Below, piece after piece: positions 41,701 to 52,700 of a stretch of 64,000 nt of DNA (within the stretch, counting starts at the first letter, position 1; every line of letters begins with the position of its first letter). The notes under the pieces were generated by a model. The model was not told the origin of the DNA, ran no database searches, and saw only the letters and a program-made list of their open reading frames with translations. The DNA is from Antedon mediterranea. Taxonomy: Eukaryota; Echinodermata; Crinoidea; Comatulida; Antedonidae. The stretch is taken from contig NC_092679.1 in NCBI RefSeq assembly GCF_964355755.1, positions 5,022,001 through 5,086,000 on the forward strand, read 5' to 3'. The position numbers and the translations under genes are program-made.

Positions 41701-44700
41701 TGTCATAATTCTGTAGATTGTATTGGAATGCTAGTTATTCTGTATTAGGTATTCTGATACTATTCAATTTCCGGTCAGATTGCTTGGTTTATCTTTAGCC
41801 TGGTCAGTCTTATCAAACAATAAAAGCTCTATGTAAATCACTTTATCGTTATTACATGTCTTTTAAAGTCAGTTATCATATACCTGAATAGGATAGTGTA
41901 CTAATGACCGAAGTAGACACGGGTTATCTGTGGTCAAAAACGGTTGTGGTCAATAGTAGTAGGACCGTAGAATCCAAGCCTTGAGACATCTGTGCTATCG
42001 AGATGTCACCTGTGTTAATATTAGTATATTGTGTGATAAACGGGTTTTCTAAATAATAAATGTTTACTGACAAAATCGTTGCATGGATAAGGGCATTTAC
42101 TTTCAGAATAGCACACACAAGTTTGTACTACGTACGAGCTAAAAACTAAGCATACTAATTCTGTAAGGCTACATGTAAATTGATAAACTAGCTTTATAAA
42201 ACAAGGACTCTGCTGTTTTGATGGAAGGTTGATATAGTTAGTGGTCACTGACCAGGTCACGACCAAGTAATTGGTATTGTGCAGGTTTCGAATCAAACTA
42301 ACAACATATTACAATAACAATATTAAAAACGTGGTGGGCCTCAAAATGTTTCTATATTTGTGTCTATTCGTACACAATTTAGTACAGGCTGAAAACAGTT
42401 TAATGACAAGCGTCAACATAATCGCGCCGGCACGTTGCGATTGATTGTATCGTAAACTAGACGCCACCCACCGCGGATATTGTTATTAAATTCCAATAAT
42501 ACTTGTAACCATGATCAACAACCAATTGAAGTAGCCGAAATTGTCAACAAGACACCAACTAAACAACTATTTGTTTGTGAGGTTAAACAATTTGTTTAGT
42601 GTTGTACATAGACTAGAATGTTAGGTTTGATTTAGCTGAGTTGGGTGAGTGAACGTTATACGGTGGTGCAAAACATCCATGTACTTATAGTAAAGAGAAT
42701 TATATCTCACTTCTTCTACACAGTAAAGGAACACGATAACATAATCAAGCATCATTTATTTCATATACAGCAGAATGCGGATTTACCAAATACGATTTGT
42801 TTGAAACAGTGACCGTTATTTAGGTGGTCCTTCTGAGAGAGTGTAAAACATCCATTTACTTATAGTAAAGGGAATTATATCTCACTTCCTCTAAAGCTTG
42901 GTTCCCACTAGAACGTAACGCAAGGACGCAAACGCAACGCAAGCGTTTTAACCAATGACAAGCGAAGTTATAGACAGTTAGCAATCACAAGCGAATAAGC
43001 CATCGCTTGTGATTGGTCAATTCATTTGCGTTGCGTTACGTCCTTGCGTTGTGTCTCTAGTGGGAACCACGCTTAAAAGAACACGATAATATTAAATCAA
43101 ACATCATTTATTTCATATACAGCAGAATGCGGAATTACCAAATACGCAAGTTGCATTTTGTGAGAAACACATTTGGACTTGATTCGAGTTGAGAGAACTT
43201 CGTAATGCGACAAACATTTAGTAACTTAATTTCTTGCTAGTATAGATAGGTGACGTGATGTAATCCAGTACGGTTCTAGATAATCCAAGTTCATCAAAAT
43301 ATTGACACGAGAACCTGTTAAGAAACTTGTCTATTTAGTCAATCCTAATCATTGTGACTTACTGAAGACACAAGTAATTATTACTGATACATTCCAAACG
43401 ACTGTTTCTGATCTTTACTTGTAACGAATTCGATAATGTAGAGATTAGTGTTGCTACGAATCCAATTAAGAGGGTATACTTCGGGTTACAATACTTATTA
43501 AGTATTAATCTAAATCATGTATGCTTCTTAGATGTTGACCGATTTAATGACAAAGAAACCGAATCGGAATATAGCGAGTGGCAATAATGATGATTATAAT
43601 TTCTAACTTTATTTGCTGAAAGTTCTATTATTCTCAATTTATAGCCTAGCTTTTACATTTGTTTAGAAAACCTTTAAATATTAATTTTGTTGAAATAGAT
43701 ACCAACCGTCACAAACAGTGAATTTGTCCGGTTATTTACGAACTTTTGATTGTTTCGTTTTTTGTCTATAAATTCCAGCTAAAGTATTATGCGTATGAAA
43801 CGCCATGTGTGCAAAGATATTTATCTTTTTACCAATATTAAGTCGAAATGCCGCCTAGAACCTAGAATATTAAAACCCGTACGAGGCCCATGTACCATGG
43901 TAATAATTCAGGCTAACTTATGTAATAAGAATATATTTTACGGGATTAATTTTGATTAGTCAATTATGCTTTAGTTTTATAGATTGTTTAATCAGCCTGT
44001 GGCATCGTGCAATCAGTATTGATTAATTATCTATCGACATATATACTCTAAATAATTTAAAATGGGATGATAATCCGGGATTGTGAAACGAGGAAGCTCT
44101 AAATAGTAGGTTTGGAGGTCGCTCCTTTAAGTTTTGGTTCCCACTTGGGACACAACGCGAGGACGTAAGCGCACCGTTTGTGGTTGGTCAATTCACTTGC
44201 TTTTTTATGCCTACATAACATATTATGTATGGTAAAATGAGGAGACCCTATTTCAAAATTTAAATTTTGAAATATTTGTTTGTGGATGATATGTATAGGT
44301 GTACCATACCAGAGTTTCATGTAATTTTAATGACGATACCCTCCCTAAAGGTTGGTTCCCACTATAACGCAACGCCAGGACGTAACGCAACGCAAAGTGA
44401 CTAATCTCAAGCGATGGATTATTCGAACAGTCGCGTGTGATTGATCGAATCGCTTTCGTTGCGTCTACGTCCATGCGTTGCGTCCTAGTGAGAACCAAGC
44501 TTAAACTAGTATTATGTTCATGTTCTTACATATTGCACCTTCTGTTTCACGTCCCATTCACTGAAGTAGGCTATTCTTGCTTATTGACAGATAGAATTCC
44601 ACTGAAAAGTGATATTGTAACTGCGTATAAATTCTTGTATTCGACAGAGAATTATTTTCGATTTAAGTTATAAACCAACATGCATCTCGTATTCCTAATA

Positions 44701-47037
44701 TGGTTACCCCCTATTTAACTAAGTTCCCCCAGGCGTTTTGAGTCGTGATAAATCAGACTTATATGTGACCACGTGACTAAGTTATTACTTGGATGAATTA
44801 GAGTAAGCTTTAGAATGTTTGTAAAAATAGGAACATCGCTCAGGGTTGTCTATTTATTATCGTCTTAAAAACACTCGCAATGTTAAAATTATACTCTGTG
44901 TGTACTTCGTGCACTCTATCGGCGAATTACCTAAATTAGCTGTGTAACAAGTACTTCTGGCGACACTGCGGGTATCCCGTTTCTATGACCCCAAAGTAGT
45001 ATTGGATGCCTGAATTGATTGAATAAAATTCAGATTGTTATCCTTCTTAAAGAAAACGGCAACGCATTTATGTTGCTTCACTTTAGATGTTTTCTTTGTT
45101 ATCTCGAACGTATTGTCTGTTATTCAAGCATATTAGGTTCATCAAGTACAAGCAACATATTTAATGATTACGACTCAGATGCTATAGAAATGTTTAAACT
45201 TCTTACATACAACTAAAATGTGATTTACATTTAAAAAGATTTCGTTCGTTGATCAAAAACAAAAATATGATTAAAAAATAAAAGCAGAAAGCAGATCTAA
45301 ATCTGTAGACTGTTGGACTACCGTACTAATCTTGGAAAACGGTTCGAAACCATTGCTTGTATCCTTAGGCAAGATACTTTACTTACGTTTGCCTCTCACC
45401 ACCCAGGTGTATAAATTGGTATCCGGTTAGATCAAGACACAACTTTGCGCTGATTACTAGCTGCATTATGGGAGTATGTTTCCATACGTGTTTGATGCAA
45501 AAATTGACCGGGGTAATAATGTTCAGTGCTCAGAGGTTTCACAACATTAGTCGCTATATAAATCCAGGATGTTATTATTATTATTATTATTATTTAAATG
45601 TATTATTAATGAAATTATTTAAATTTTCTTTTTCATTTGTATATATTTATATTGGCTCATATTTTATAGTTTAGCTTTTATTTTCAACCTGTTATTGGTG
45701 TTTTACACTGTTGGTTTGATATAAAGAATAAAGAATAAAGAATTATTATTATCTATTAATAGATTCGAACCCATGACATGCGTCACGTAAGGCAATCGAT
45801 TGTGTATGTTATATATCCATATTTTTCCTTTATGTGATATTGTTATAATACATTTATTTGGTCACTATTGATGAATAATAACCAGCAGTGAGAATATGAT
45901 CAACCCCTACACAAATTCTACACTCACTATTATTATTACATTATTATATTTCAACAGATGGTTTTGTTATTTTATGTAAATAATTAAAATATCATACTAT
46001 TGATTAACAAATCAATCAACAAATGGAACTCACTACCAGAACATGTCATTAAAAGCACAAACACAAATTCATTCAAAAACAACCTCGAAATTCACATAAA
46101 CAAAAGGAGAGAGGGCAACTATTACGAGCATTAAGCTCACAGCCTCTTTTAATCACTAAAGGTAAGAAACAACATACATAAAAGACTTATGATTGGTTCT
46201 CATTTGGACACAACGCGTAACCAGAAGCGACAGTTCATATGAGCCGTTGTGTCGTGAAAATTGTTTGCGTTTACGTCCCTGGGTTGCGTTTTTCAATGGG
46301 AACCAAGCTTTAGGATGATACGAAAATGAGCTTTATATAAAATTGAGTTTTGATAGAACAAATGTATACACAATGGTAAATCTATTAAATATTTAGCAGA
46401 CATAAATTATTAAGGAAAACAGAAATCCAAGGAACAGAAGCTTATGAAAAATACGAATAATGCATAGGTACATATTGGTTTTTAATTGCCTAAACAACAA
46501 ACTATTTTTACTAGAGTTTTATTTATTTATTGTGTATCATTTTGACAAAAGTACTATATTTCTCCAGTATCATATGAGTATTCTGTAATATAGCATCACA
46601 TGTGTTTCACGCTTATCGCCTAGTACCATAGACATTTAACCTAACATGATACGGGTACACATGTGACACACATGAGATGCAGTATTGCCGAATATTCCTA
46701 ACTGGGCAATTATTGTTGTATTGTAGAGATACAGCACTGAAAATCGGTTCTGGTATCTGTAAAGTTAGTCTTAATATTTAATGCTAAAATTGATTAGGCA
46801 TGTAGTCTTCTTAACATCGACTAGTCTGTTGATATGAAGACTCGTCTGTGTTAGTATATATCAACTATTAGTTTGATTTTACAGTACTGAGAATGATCAA
46901 CGCATAAATAACTTCGAAGTTAATGTAGATCTATCTACTTACCTAATAAAGATTGTAGCTCCGTTCGACTCGAAATTCTCTGTAAAATCTGTCCAAGAAT
47001 TTGTAATCAAACTTATTTCATTGATAGTAAGGCTCAT
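35612..47037 (-). CDS. neuroglobin-like globin, 3 exons, 154 aa
   Basis: Exons 47037-46943, 38572-38344 and 35752-35612 join as 95+229+141 nt with a terminal TAA and give 154 aa, normal globin length. Helix A has INEISLITNSW, and the region before and in helix B ends GATIFIR-LF. CD follows with NPELILLFPFG. Helix E has LFKRHVRGVM, where His fits distal E7. The F helix has LGKKHQKYGV with proximal His F8. G and H follow with NALVYALGQAL and AWRKLFQIISGTM. It matches the neuroglobin pattern (F--H-R-VM, LG-KH---GV). It binds haem and reversibly O2 or other ligands (family knowledge). The first intron is phase 2 at B12.2 and the second phase 0 near G7. No signal peptide, so it is cytosolic. Confidence 0.93.
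35753..37150. other. globin intron 2, left part, no feature seen
   Basis: AT-rich intron without recognised elements. Confidence 0.5.
37158..37304. mobile_element. MITE family A copy 13 (diverged)
   Basis: ATCGGGTTTCCACTTGGGCG at the left and GCGCCCTAGTGGAAACCAAT at the right, with ACCAATCACAATTGACAG and TGTGATTGGTCAAATTAC in the middle. Within globin intron 2. Confidence 0.8.
37402..37600. mobile_element. dispersed repeat (TATAGCGCACATACCACTC), copy 2
   Basis: (AAT)n, then TTTTTATAGCGCACATACCA, GTGCTCAAGGCGCATTT, GGAGGGTCCCCATCCGT and CTACCTAGGTGACCAAACA, matching 27872-28068. Confidence 0.78.
37714..38023. mobile_element. MITE family B copy 3
   Basis: TTAAAGATGTATTTCCCCCT at the left and GAGGACAATACATCTTTAA at the right. 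The interior is collinear with 31588-31901. Confidence 0.88.
38344..38572 (-). CDS. globin exon 2 (helices C-F and start of G)
   Basis: ATATTTTCAG|G acceptor and ACG|GTGAGT donor. It carries both haem-pocket histidines (KRHVRG and GKKHQK). The intron at E11.0, found in vertebrate neuroglobins, is absent. Confidence 0.94.
38573..40200. other. globin intron 1, left part
   Basis: AT-rich. A direct duplication of ACTATACTACTAC..TTTTGGTAAACATACA at about 39245-39285 and 39316-39350 is the only structure seen. Confidence 0.5.
40215..40428. repeat. C-rich (CATCCCCCTTC) minisatellite
   Basis: Pure pyrimidine-rich repeats of CCATCCCATCCCCCTTC and CATCCCCCTTT. The complement is G-rich (GGGGGATGGGATGGAAGG), with closely spaced G runs compatible with quadruplex or triplex structure. 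Proline-rich or Gly-rich frames across it are spurious. Confidence 0.93.
40746..41385. repeat. 29-bp tandem array, about 22 near-perfect units
   Basis: The unit GACCCTCAATCACAGTACAC plus CAAATGTAA repeats contiguously with almost no variation; only the first unit differs visibly. There is no spacer, so it is not a CRISPR. It lies in globin intron 1. Confidence 0.97.
41386..42891. other. globin intron 1, middle part
   Basis: No gene or transposon recognised. CATCCATGTACTTATAGTAAAGAGAATTATATCTCACTTC near 42680 recurs at about 42850 and flanks a MITE insertion, which suggests a local duplication. Confidence 0.45.
42892..43075. mobile_element. MITE family A copy 14
   Basis: TAAAGCTTGGTTCCCACTAG to CTAGTGGGAACCACGCTTAA. 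Near-identical to 33931, 34113 and 34614. It is inserted within the duplicated host sequence AGAACACGATAA...CATCATTTATTTCATATACAGC, found on both sides. Confidence 0.92.
43090..44120. other. globin intron 1, no feature seen
   Basis: AT-rich, nothing recognised. Confidence 0.45.
44129..44205. mobile_element. MITE family A fragment (left half)
   Basis: TTAAGTTTTGGTTCCCACTTGGG...GGTCAATTCACTTGC, without the right TIR. Confidence 0.75.
44346..44504. mobile_element. MITE family A copy 15
   Basis: TAAAGGTTGGTTCCCACTAT at the left and CGTCCTAGTGAGAACCAAGC at the right. Confidence 0.85.
45297..45595 (+). mobile_element. SINE-like element with TTA-repeat tail
   Basis: A promoter-like head with B-box-like GGTTCGAAACC (about 45341) is followed by GGCAAGATACTTTACTTACG, CTCACCACCCAGGTGTATAA and GGTATCCGG, a central block seen in several marine invertebrate SINEs. 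It ends in ATCCAGGATG and a (TTA)n tail. Confidence 0.6.
46024..46135 (+). pseudogene. LINE reverse transcriptase C-terminal remnant
   Basis: NKWNSLPEHVIKS and NSFKNNLEIHI form the WNSLP--V--S----FK--L tail that ends many non-LTR retrotransposon proteins. Only the end is present, followed by a stop. A (TAAAGAA)n-like LINE tail is seen nearby at 45720-45740. Confidence 0.7.
46184..46314. mobile_element. MITE family A copy 16 (diverged)
   Basis: TTATGATTGGTTCTCATTTG at the left and TTTCAATGGGAACCAAGCTTTA at the right. Confidence 0.78.
46540..46760. mobile_element. palindromic MITE (family E) copy 2
   Basis: GTAATATAGCATCACATGTGTTTCAC, AACCTAACATGATAC and GCAGTATTGCCGAATATTCC match 2378-2605 in order. 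The ends are more diverged. Confidence 0.6.
46943..47037 (-). CDS. globin exon 1 (helices A-B)
   Basis: ATG at 47037 opens MSLTINEISLITNSW. The donor CTTTATTAG|GTAAGT leaves two bases (AG) of an Arg codon, the conserved B12.2 phase-2 globin intron. Confidence 0.92.
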
Positions 47038-47590
47038 GTTGTTGTCTGTTGAATAGATTTCTGACTAAGTGGCGATAGTGTTTATCGTCGTCGTGTCCGT
47101 AAAGGCAATGCCAGGTGGGTGGAAATATAAGATCCGTAATAGTTACGCTTGTTGGGCGTTGCACGGTATAGTAGATGGCACGTGGTATAACAGCGTTACT
47201 GGTGTAGTTAAACTGGTCAATATCGGCTCTCTGTTATGCATATAAGCCAAGATATGATTAGAATAACTTAAGCGGATTAGTAAATATGTTTAAAAATATA
47301 ATACAAATCTGTAGTTGCGCGTATAGTATCCGACCGTATATTGGTTCGATCACAATTTAGAATCCACTGCTTATCGCCGTAAACCGAGTATTGATCTTGT
47401 TTCCACGGTCGAATATATCTGCAATAGATTGAATGAAAGTTGATACAAACAAGGCGAGATTGAGTCGACGTATCGACGACAGAGAAGTAACGCTTTGGCA
47501 AATATTAGCATTTGGGAGTGTTGAATATTCATGTACGCGTCAGCAGCAGATATTCGTCGTTTTGATAGATGCTGTAAAAATCCTTGTTTT
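47038..47590. promoter_or_regulatory. 5' flank of globin gene
   Basis: Should hold the globin promoter and 5' UTR on the minus strand. I see no convincing TATA box. Minus-strand frames at 47277-47670 lack motifs. Confidence 0.3.
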
Positions 47591-47599
47591 ATAGTACAA

Positions 47600-49320
47600 A
47601 CATGGATTTTCGAAAATAGCCCAAATTCAACCATTATTTGTTGCCATGCGCAGAGTCGAATATTGGGCATGTCAATTAATATTATGCTATAGTAACCAGT
47701 TTTATCGGAAAATAAAAAGGTCGAAATTTTGCTCTTTTTCGAAAAAATCCATGTACTATAGTACAGGGAAATTTTCGAAAAATTGCCATTTTTCGACCCT
47801 TTTACTATTTACTATAGCATAATAAACATGCGCAGAGTCGAATATTAGGTTCTGCGCATGTCAATTATGCTATAGTAACCAGTTTTATCTATTTTTTGAC
47901 ATACATGGTTACTATAACAAAATAAACATGCGCAGAGTCGAATATTGGGTTTTGCGCATGTTAATTATACTTTAGTAACCAGTTTTATCGGAAAATAAAA
48001 AGGTCGAAATTTTGCTTTTTTTCGTAAAAATCCATGCACTATAGTACAGGGAAAATTTTCGAAAAATGGCCATTTTTCGACCCTTTTATTTTATGATATA
48101 AATAGTTACTATAGCATAATAAACATGCGTAGAGTCAATAATGCTATAGTAACCAGCTTTATCTATTTTTTGACATAAATGGTTACTATAGCAAAATAAA
48201 CATGCGCAGAGGCGAATATTAGGTTCTGCGCATGTCAATAATGCTATAGTAACCAGTTTTATCTATTTTTTGACATAAATGGTAACTATAGCAAAATAAA
48301 CATCCGCAGAGACGAATATTGGGTTCTGCGCGTGTTAATTATGCTATAGTAACCAGTTTTATCGGAAAATAAAAAGGTCAAAATTTTGCTATTTTTCGAA
48401 AAAATCCCTGTGCTATAGTACAGGGAAATTTTTCGAAAAACGGCCATTTTTCGACACTTTTATTTTATGATATAAATAGTTAATATAGCATAATAAACAT
48501 GCGCAGAGTCAAATATTAGGTTTTGCGCATGTTAATTATGCTGTAGTAACCAGTTTTATCTATTTTTTGACATAAATGGTTACTATAGCAAAATGAACAT
48601 GCGCAGATTCGAATATTGGGTTTTGCGCATGTTAATTATGCTATAGTAACCAGTTTTATCGGAAAATAAAAAGGTCTAAATTTTGCTATTTTTCGAAAAA
48701 ATCCCTGTACTATAGTACAGGGAAATTTCCGAAAAAATGGCAATTTTTCGGCCTTTTTATTTTATGATATAAATAGTTACTATAGCATAATATACATGCG
48801 CAGAGTCGAATATTAGGTTCTGCGCATGTCAATTATGCTATAGTAACCAGTTTTATCTATTTTTTGACATAAATGGTTACTATAGCAAAATAAACAGGCG
48901 CAGAGTCGAATATTGGGTTCTGCGCATGTTAATTATGCTATAGTAACCAGTTTTATCGGAAAATAAAAAGGTCGAAATTTTGCTATTTTTCTAAAAAATT
49001 GTCATTTTCGACCCTTTTATTTTATGATATAAATAGTTACTATAGCATAATAAACATGCGTAAAGTTGAATATTAGGTTCTGCGCATGTCAATTATGCTA
49101 TAGTAACCAGTTTTATCTATTTTTTTGACATAAATGGTTACTATATAGCAAGTTAACCATGCGCAGAGTCGAATATTAATTACGCATGTTAATTAAACTA
49201 TAGTAACCAGTTTTATAGGAAAATAAAAAGGTCGAAATTTTGCTATTTTTCGAAATTTGAAACCTTTTATTAGTAAATTAGACAATTTTTTTATTATTTT
49301 GGTTATGTACTATAGCCTAA
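47600..49320. repeat. palindromic satellite, about 6 higher-order units of 260-380 bp
   Basis: Each unit is built from nested inverted repeats. CATGCGCAGA...TCTGCGCATG has a 10-bp stem. GCTATAGTAACCA...TGGTTACTATAGC has a 13-bp stem. The arms AATAAAAAGGTCGAAA...TTTTTCGACCCTTTTATT surround a perfect 20-base palindrome, CCCTGTACTATAGTACAGGG. Unit starts (CCAGTTTTATCGGAAAATA) recur near 47697, 47970, 48351, 48652 and 48950, with a variant near 49210. No coding frame. Confidence 0.9.
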
Positions 49321-49429
49321 TTGTACAGGAATTTTTTTTCGAAAAATTAACAAAATACAGTCGTGAAGAAGACATTGTGTGCGCATGTTACCTTCACGTA
49401 TTTTGAGAAGACTGTATTTAATTTTTAGT

Positions 49430-49500
49430 CGCGTGGACGCGACTCTATAGTTCACTATGTCGGTCGGTCGGTCTGTCGGTCGGTCTGTCGGTCCGGTATC
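49430..49500 (+). mobile_element. AGTCGCGTGGACGCGACT element, left flank of satellite
   Basis: AGTCGCGTGGACGCGACT (itself a hairpin) is followed by CTATAGTTCACTAT and CGGTCGGTCGGTCTGTCGGT repeats, then GGTATCACTATGC. The same block recurs at 61090. The right end of this copy is not evident. Confidence 0.75.
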
Positions 49501-49788
49501 ACTATGCGATTTATCGCTTTCTGACCTTATCTTGATATCAGTTTAATCTAGTCAGTCAATTTTTTACAGTATATTCCTTATGGCCAGGAATCGATGTGGT
49601 TATGTTTTCACGGTGCGCAATAAAAAATTACGCGGTCTACGCACGATTTAACAAAATCACGTTTGTAATCATATCTTCACAACCATGAATCACAATTAAA
49701 TAAAATTTGGTACTCATAAATTTCAGGGCATAAATGATCATATGGCAATACAATTACGTGCGTAGCGCATGTAACGCATGCGTACGCA
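49501..49788. other. unique sequence between element and satellite
   Basis: No gene recognised. Near its end is CGTAGCGCATGTAACGCATGCGTACGCATG, a run of overlapping palindromes just before the first satellite hairpin. Confidence 0.4.
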
Positions 49789-52700
49789 TGTGACTTAGGC
49801 AATTAAGGAGAGCTGACTTATGATCTGCCTAACTCACTGCTTATATATTTATACTGCCCTCTGTACATTATCTGAGTGCTTTTATATACATTTGCACATG
49901 CTCAGATCGTCTTTTTTGTGTTTTTGCCTAAGTCAGCTGTGTGACTTAGGCAATTAAGGAGAGGAGACTCATGATTTTTTAAATAAAATAAGAAATACAT
50001 TTTTATAGTATATTTTTTAACCCATTTGTTACAAATTCTTTCTCTTTTATTGCTACTTTCCTTTTCTAAAATCATCAGTGTTAATTTTAATCTGAAGAGC
50101 TGATGCTATTAAATTTTGTTACTTAAAGGTAGCATTTTTTGTATATAGATGATATCGACAGCCTCATAACAAAAGTGTCTAAGTCATAATTTTTTTTCTG
50201 CCTAACTCACTGCTTATTTCAATATACTATATTTTTTGTGTTTCTGCCTAAGTCAGCTGTGTGACTTAGGCAATTAAGGAGAGCTGACTTATGATCTGCC
50301 TAACTCACTGCTTATATCAATATACTATATTTTTTGTGTTTCTGCCCAAGCCAGCTGTGTGACTTAGGCAATTAAGGAGAGCTGACTTATGATCTGCCTA
50401 ACTCACTGCTTATATCTTTATACTGCCCTCTGTAAATTATCTGAGTGCTTTTATATACATTTGCACATGCTCAGATCGTTTTTTTGTGTTTCTGCCTAAG
50501 TCAGCTGTGTGACTTAGGCAATTAAGGAGAGGAGACTCATGATTTTTTAAATAAAATAAGAAATACATTTTTATAGTATATTTTTTAACCCATTTGTTAC
50601 AAATTCTTTCTCTTTTATTGCTATTTTCCTTTTCTAAAATCATCAGTGTTAATTTTAATCTGAAGAGCTAATGCTATTAAATTTTGTTACTTAAAGGTAG
50701 CATTTTTTGTATATAGATGATATCGACAGCCTCATAACAAAAGTGTCTAAGTCATAATTTTTTTTCTGCCTAACTCACTGCTCATATCAATATACTATAT
50801 TTTTTGTGTTTCTGCCTAAGTCAGCTGTGTGACTTAGGCAATTAAGGAGAGGAGACTCATGGTTTTTTAAATAAAATAAGAAATACATTTTTATAGTATA
50901 TTTTTTAACCCATTTGTTACAAATTCTTTCTCTTTTATTGCTACTTTCCTTTTCTAAAATCATCAGCGTTAATTTTAATCTGAAGAGCTGATGCTATTAA
51001 ATTTTGTTACTTAAAGGTACCTTTTTTTGTATATAGATGATATCGACAGCCTCATAACAAAAGTGTCTAAGTCATAATTTTTTGTTTGTTTTTCTGCCTA
51101 ACTCACTGCTTATATCAATATACTATATTTTTTGTTTTTCTGCCCAAGTCAGCTGTGTGACTTAGGCAATTAAGGAGAGCTGACTTATGATCTGCCTAAC
51201 TCACTGCTTATATCTTTATACTGACCTCTGTACATTATCTGAGTGCTTTTATATACATTTGCACATGCTCAGATCGTCTTTTTTGTGTTTTTGCCTAAGT
51301 CAGCTGTGTGACTTAGGCAATTAAGGAGAGGAGACTCATGATTTTTAAAAAAAAATAAGAAATACATTTTTATAGTATATTTTTTAACCCATTTGTTACA
51401 AATTCTTTCTCTTTTATTGCTACTTTCCTTTTCCAAAATCATCAGTGTTAATTTTAATCTGAAGAGCTGATGCTATTAAATTTTGTTACTTAAAGGTAGC
51501 ATTTTTTTTATATAGATGATATCGACAGCCTCATAACAAAAGTGTCTAAGTCATAATTTTTTTTTCTGCCTAACTCACTGCTTATATCAATATACTATAT
51601 TTTTTGTGTTTCTGCCTAAGTCAGCTGTGTGACTTAGGCAATTAAGGAGAGCTGACTTATGATCTGCCTAACTCACTGCTTATATCAATATACTATATTT
51701 TTTTTGTGTTTCTGCCTAAGTCCGCTGTGTGACTTAGGCAATTCAGGAGAGCTGACTTATGATCTGCTTAACTCACTGCTTATATCTTTATACTGCCCTC
51801 TGTACATTATCTGAGTGCTTTTATATACATTTGCACATGCTCAGATCGTTTTTTTGTGTTTCTGCCTAAGTCAGCTGTGTGACTTAGGCAATTAAGAAGA
51901 GGAGACTCATGATTATTTAAATAAAATAAGAAATACATTTTTATAGTATATTTTTTAACCCATTTGTTACAAATTCTTTCTCTTTTATTGCTACTTTCCT
52001 TTTATAAAATCATCAGTGTTAATTTTAATCTGAAGAGCTGATGCTATTAAATTTTGTTACTTAAAGGTAGCATTTTTTGTATATAGATGATATCGACAGC
52101 CTCATAACAAAAGTGTCTAAGTCATAATTTTTTTTTCTGCCTAACTCACTGCTTATTTCAATATACTATATTTTTTGTGTTTCTGCCCAAGCCAGCTGTG
52201 TGACTTAGGCAATTAAGGAGAGCTGACTTATGATCTGCCTAATTCACTGCTTATATCTTTCTACTGCCCTCTGTAAATTATCTGAGTGCTTTTATATACA
52301 TTTGCACATGCTCAGATCGTTTTTTTTTTGTGTTTCTGCCTAAGTCACAACCTAAGTCAGCTGTGTGACTTAGGCAATTAAGGAGAGGAGACTCATGATT
52401 TTTTAAATAAAATAAGAAATACATTTTATAGTATATATTTTAACCCATTTGTTACAAATTCTTTCTCTTTTATTGCTACTTTCCTTTTCCAAAATCATCA
52501 GTGTTAATTTTATTCTGAAGAGCTGATGCTATTAAATTTTGTTACTTAAAGGTAGCATTTTTTTTATATAGATGATATCGACAGTCTCATAACAAAAGTG
52601 TCTAAGTCATAATTTTTGTTTTGTTTTTCTGCCTAACTCACTGCTTATATCAATATACTATATTTTTTGTGTTTCTGCCCAAGTCAGCTGTGTGACTTAG

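Noticed and set aside
44253-44498. Small frames with VLALRPSGNQ or CVLVGTTL motifs at several sites (also 6194, 32924, 33682, 37215)
   Set aside because: All lie across GGTTCCCACTAG MITE termini, so the shared peptide is an artefact of the TIR.
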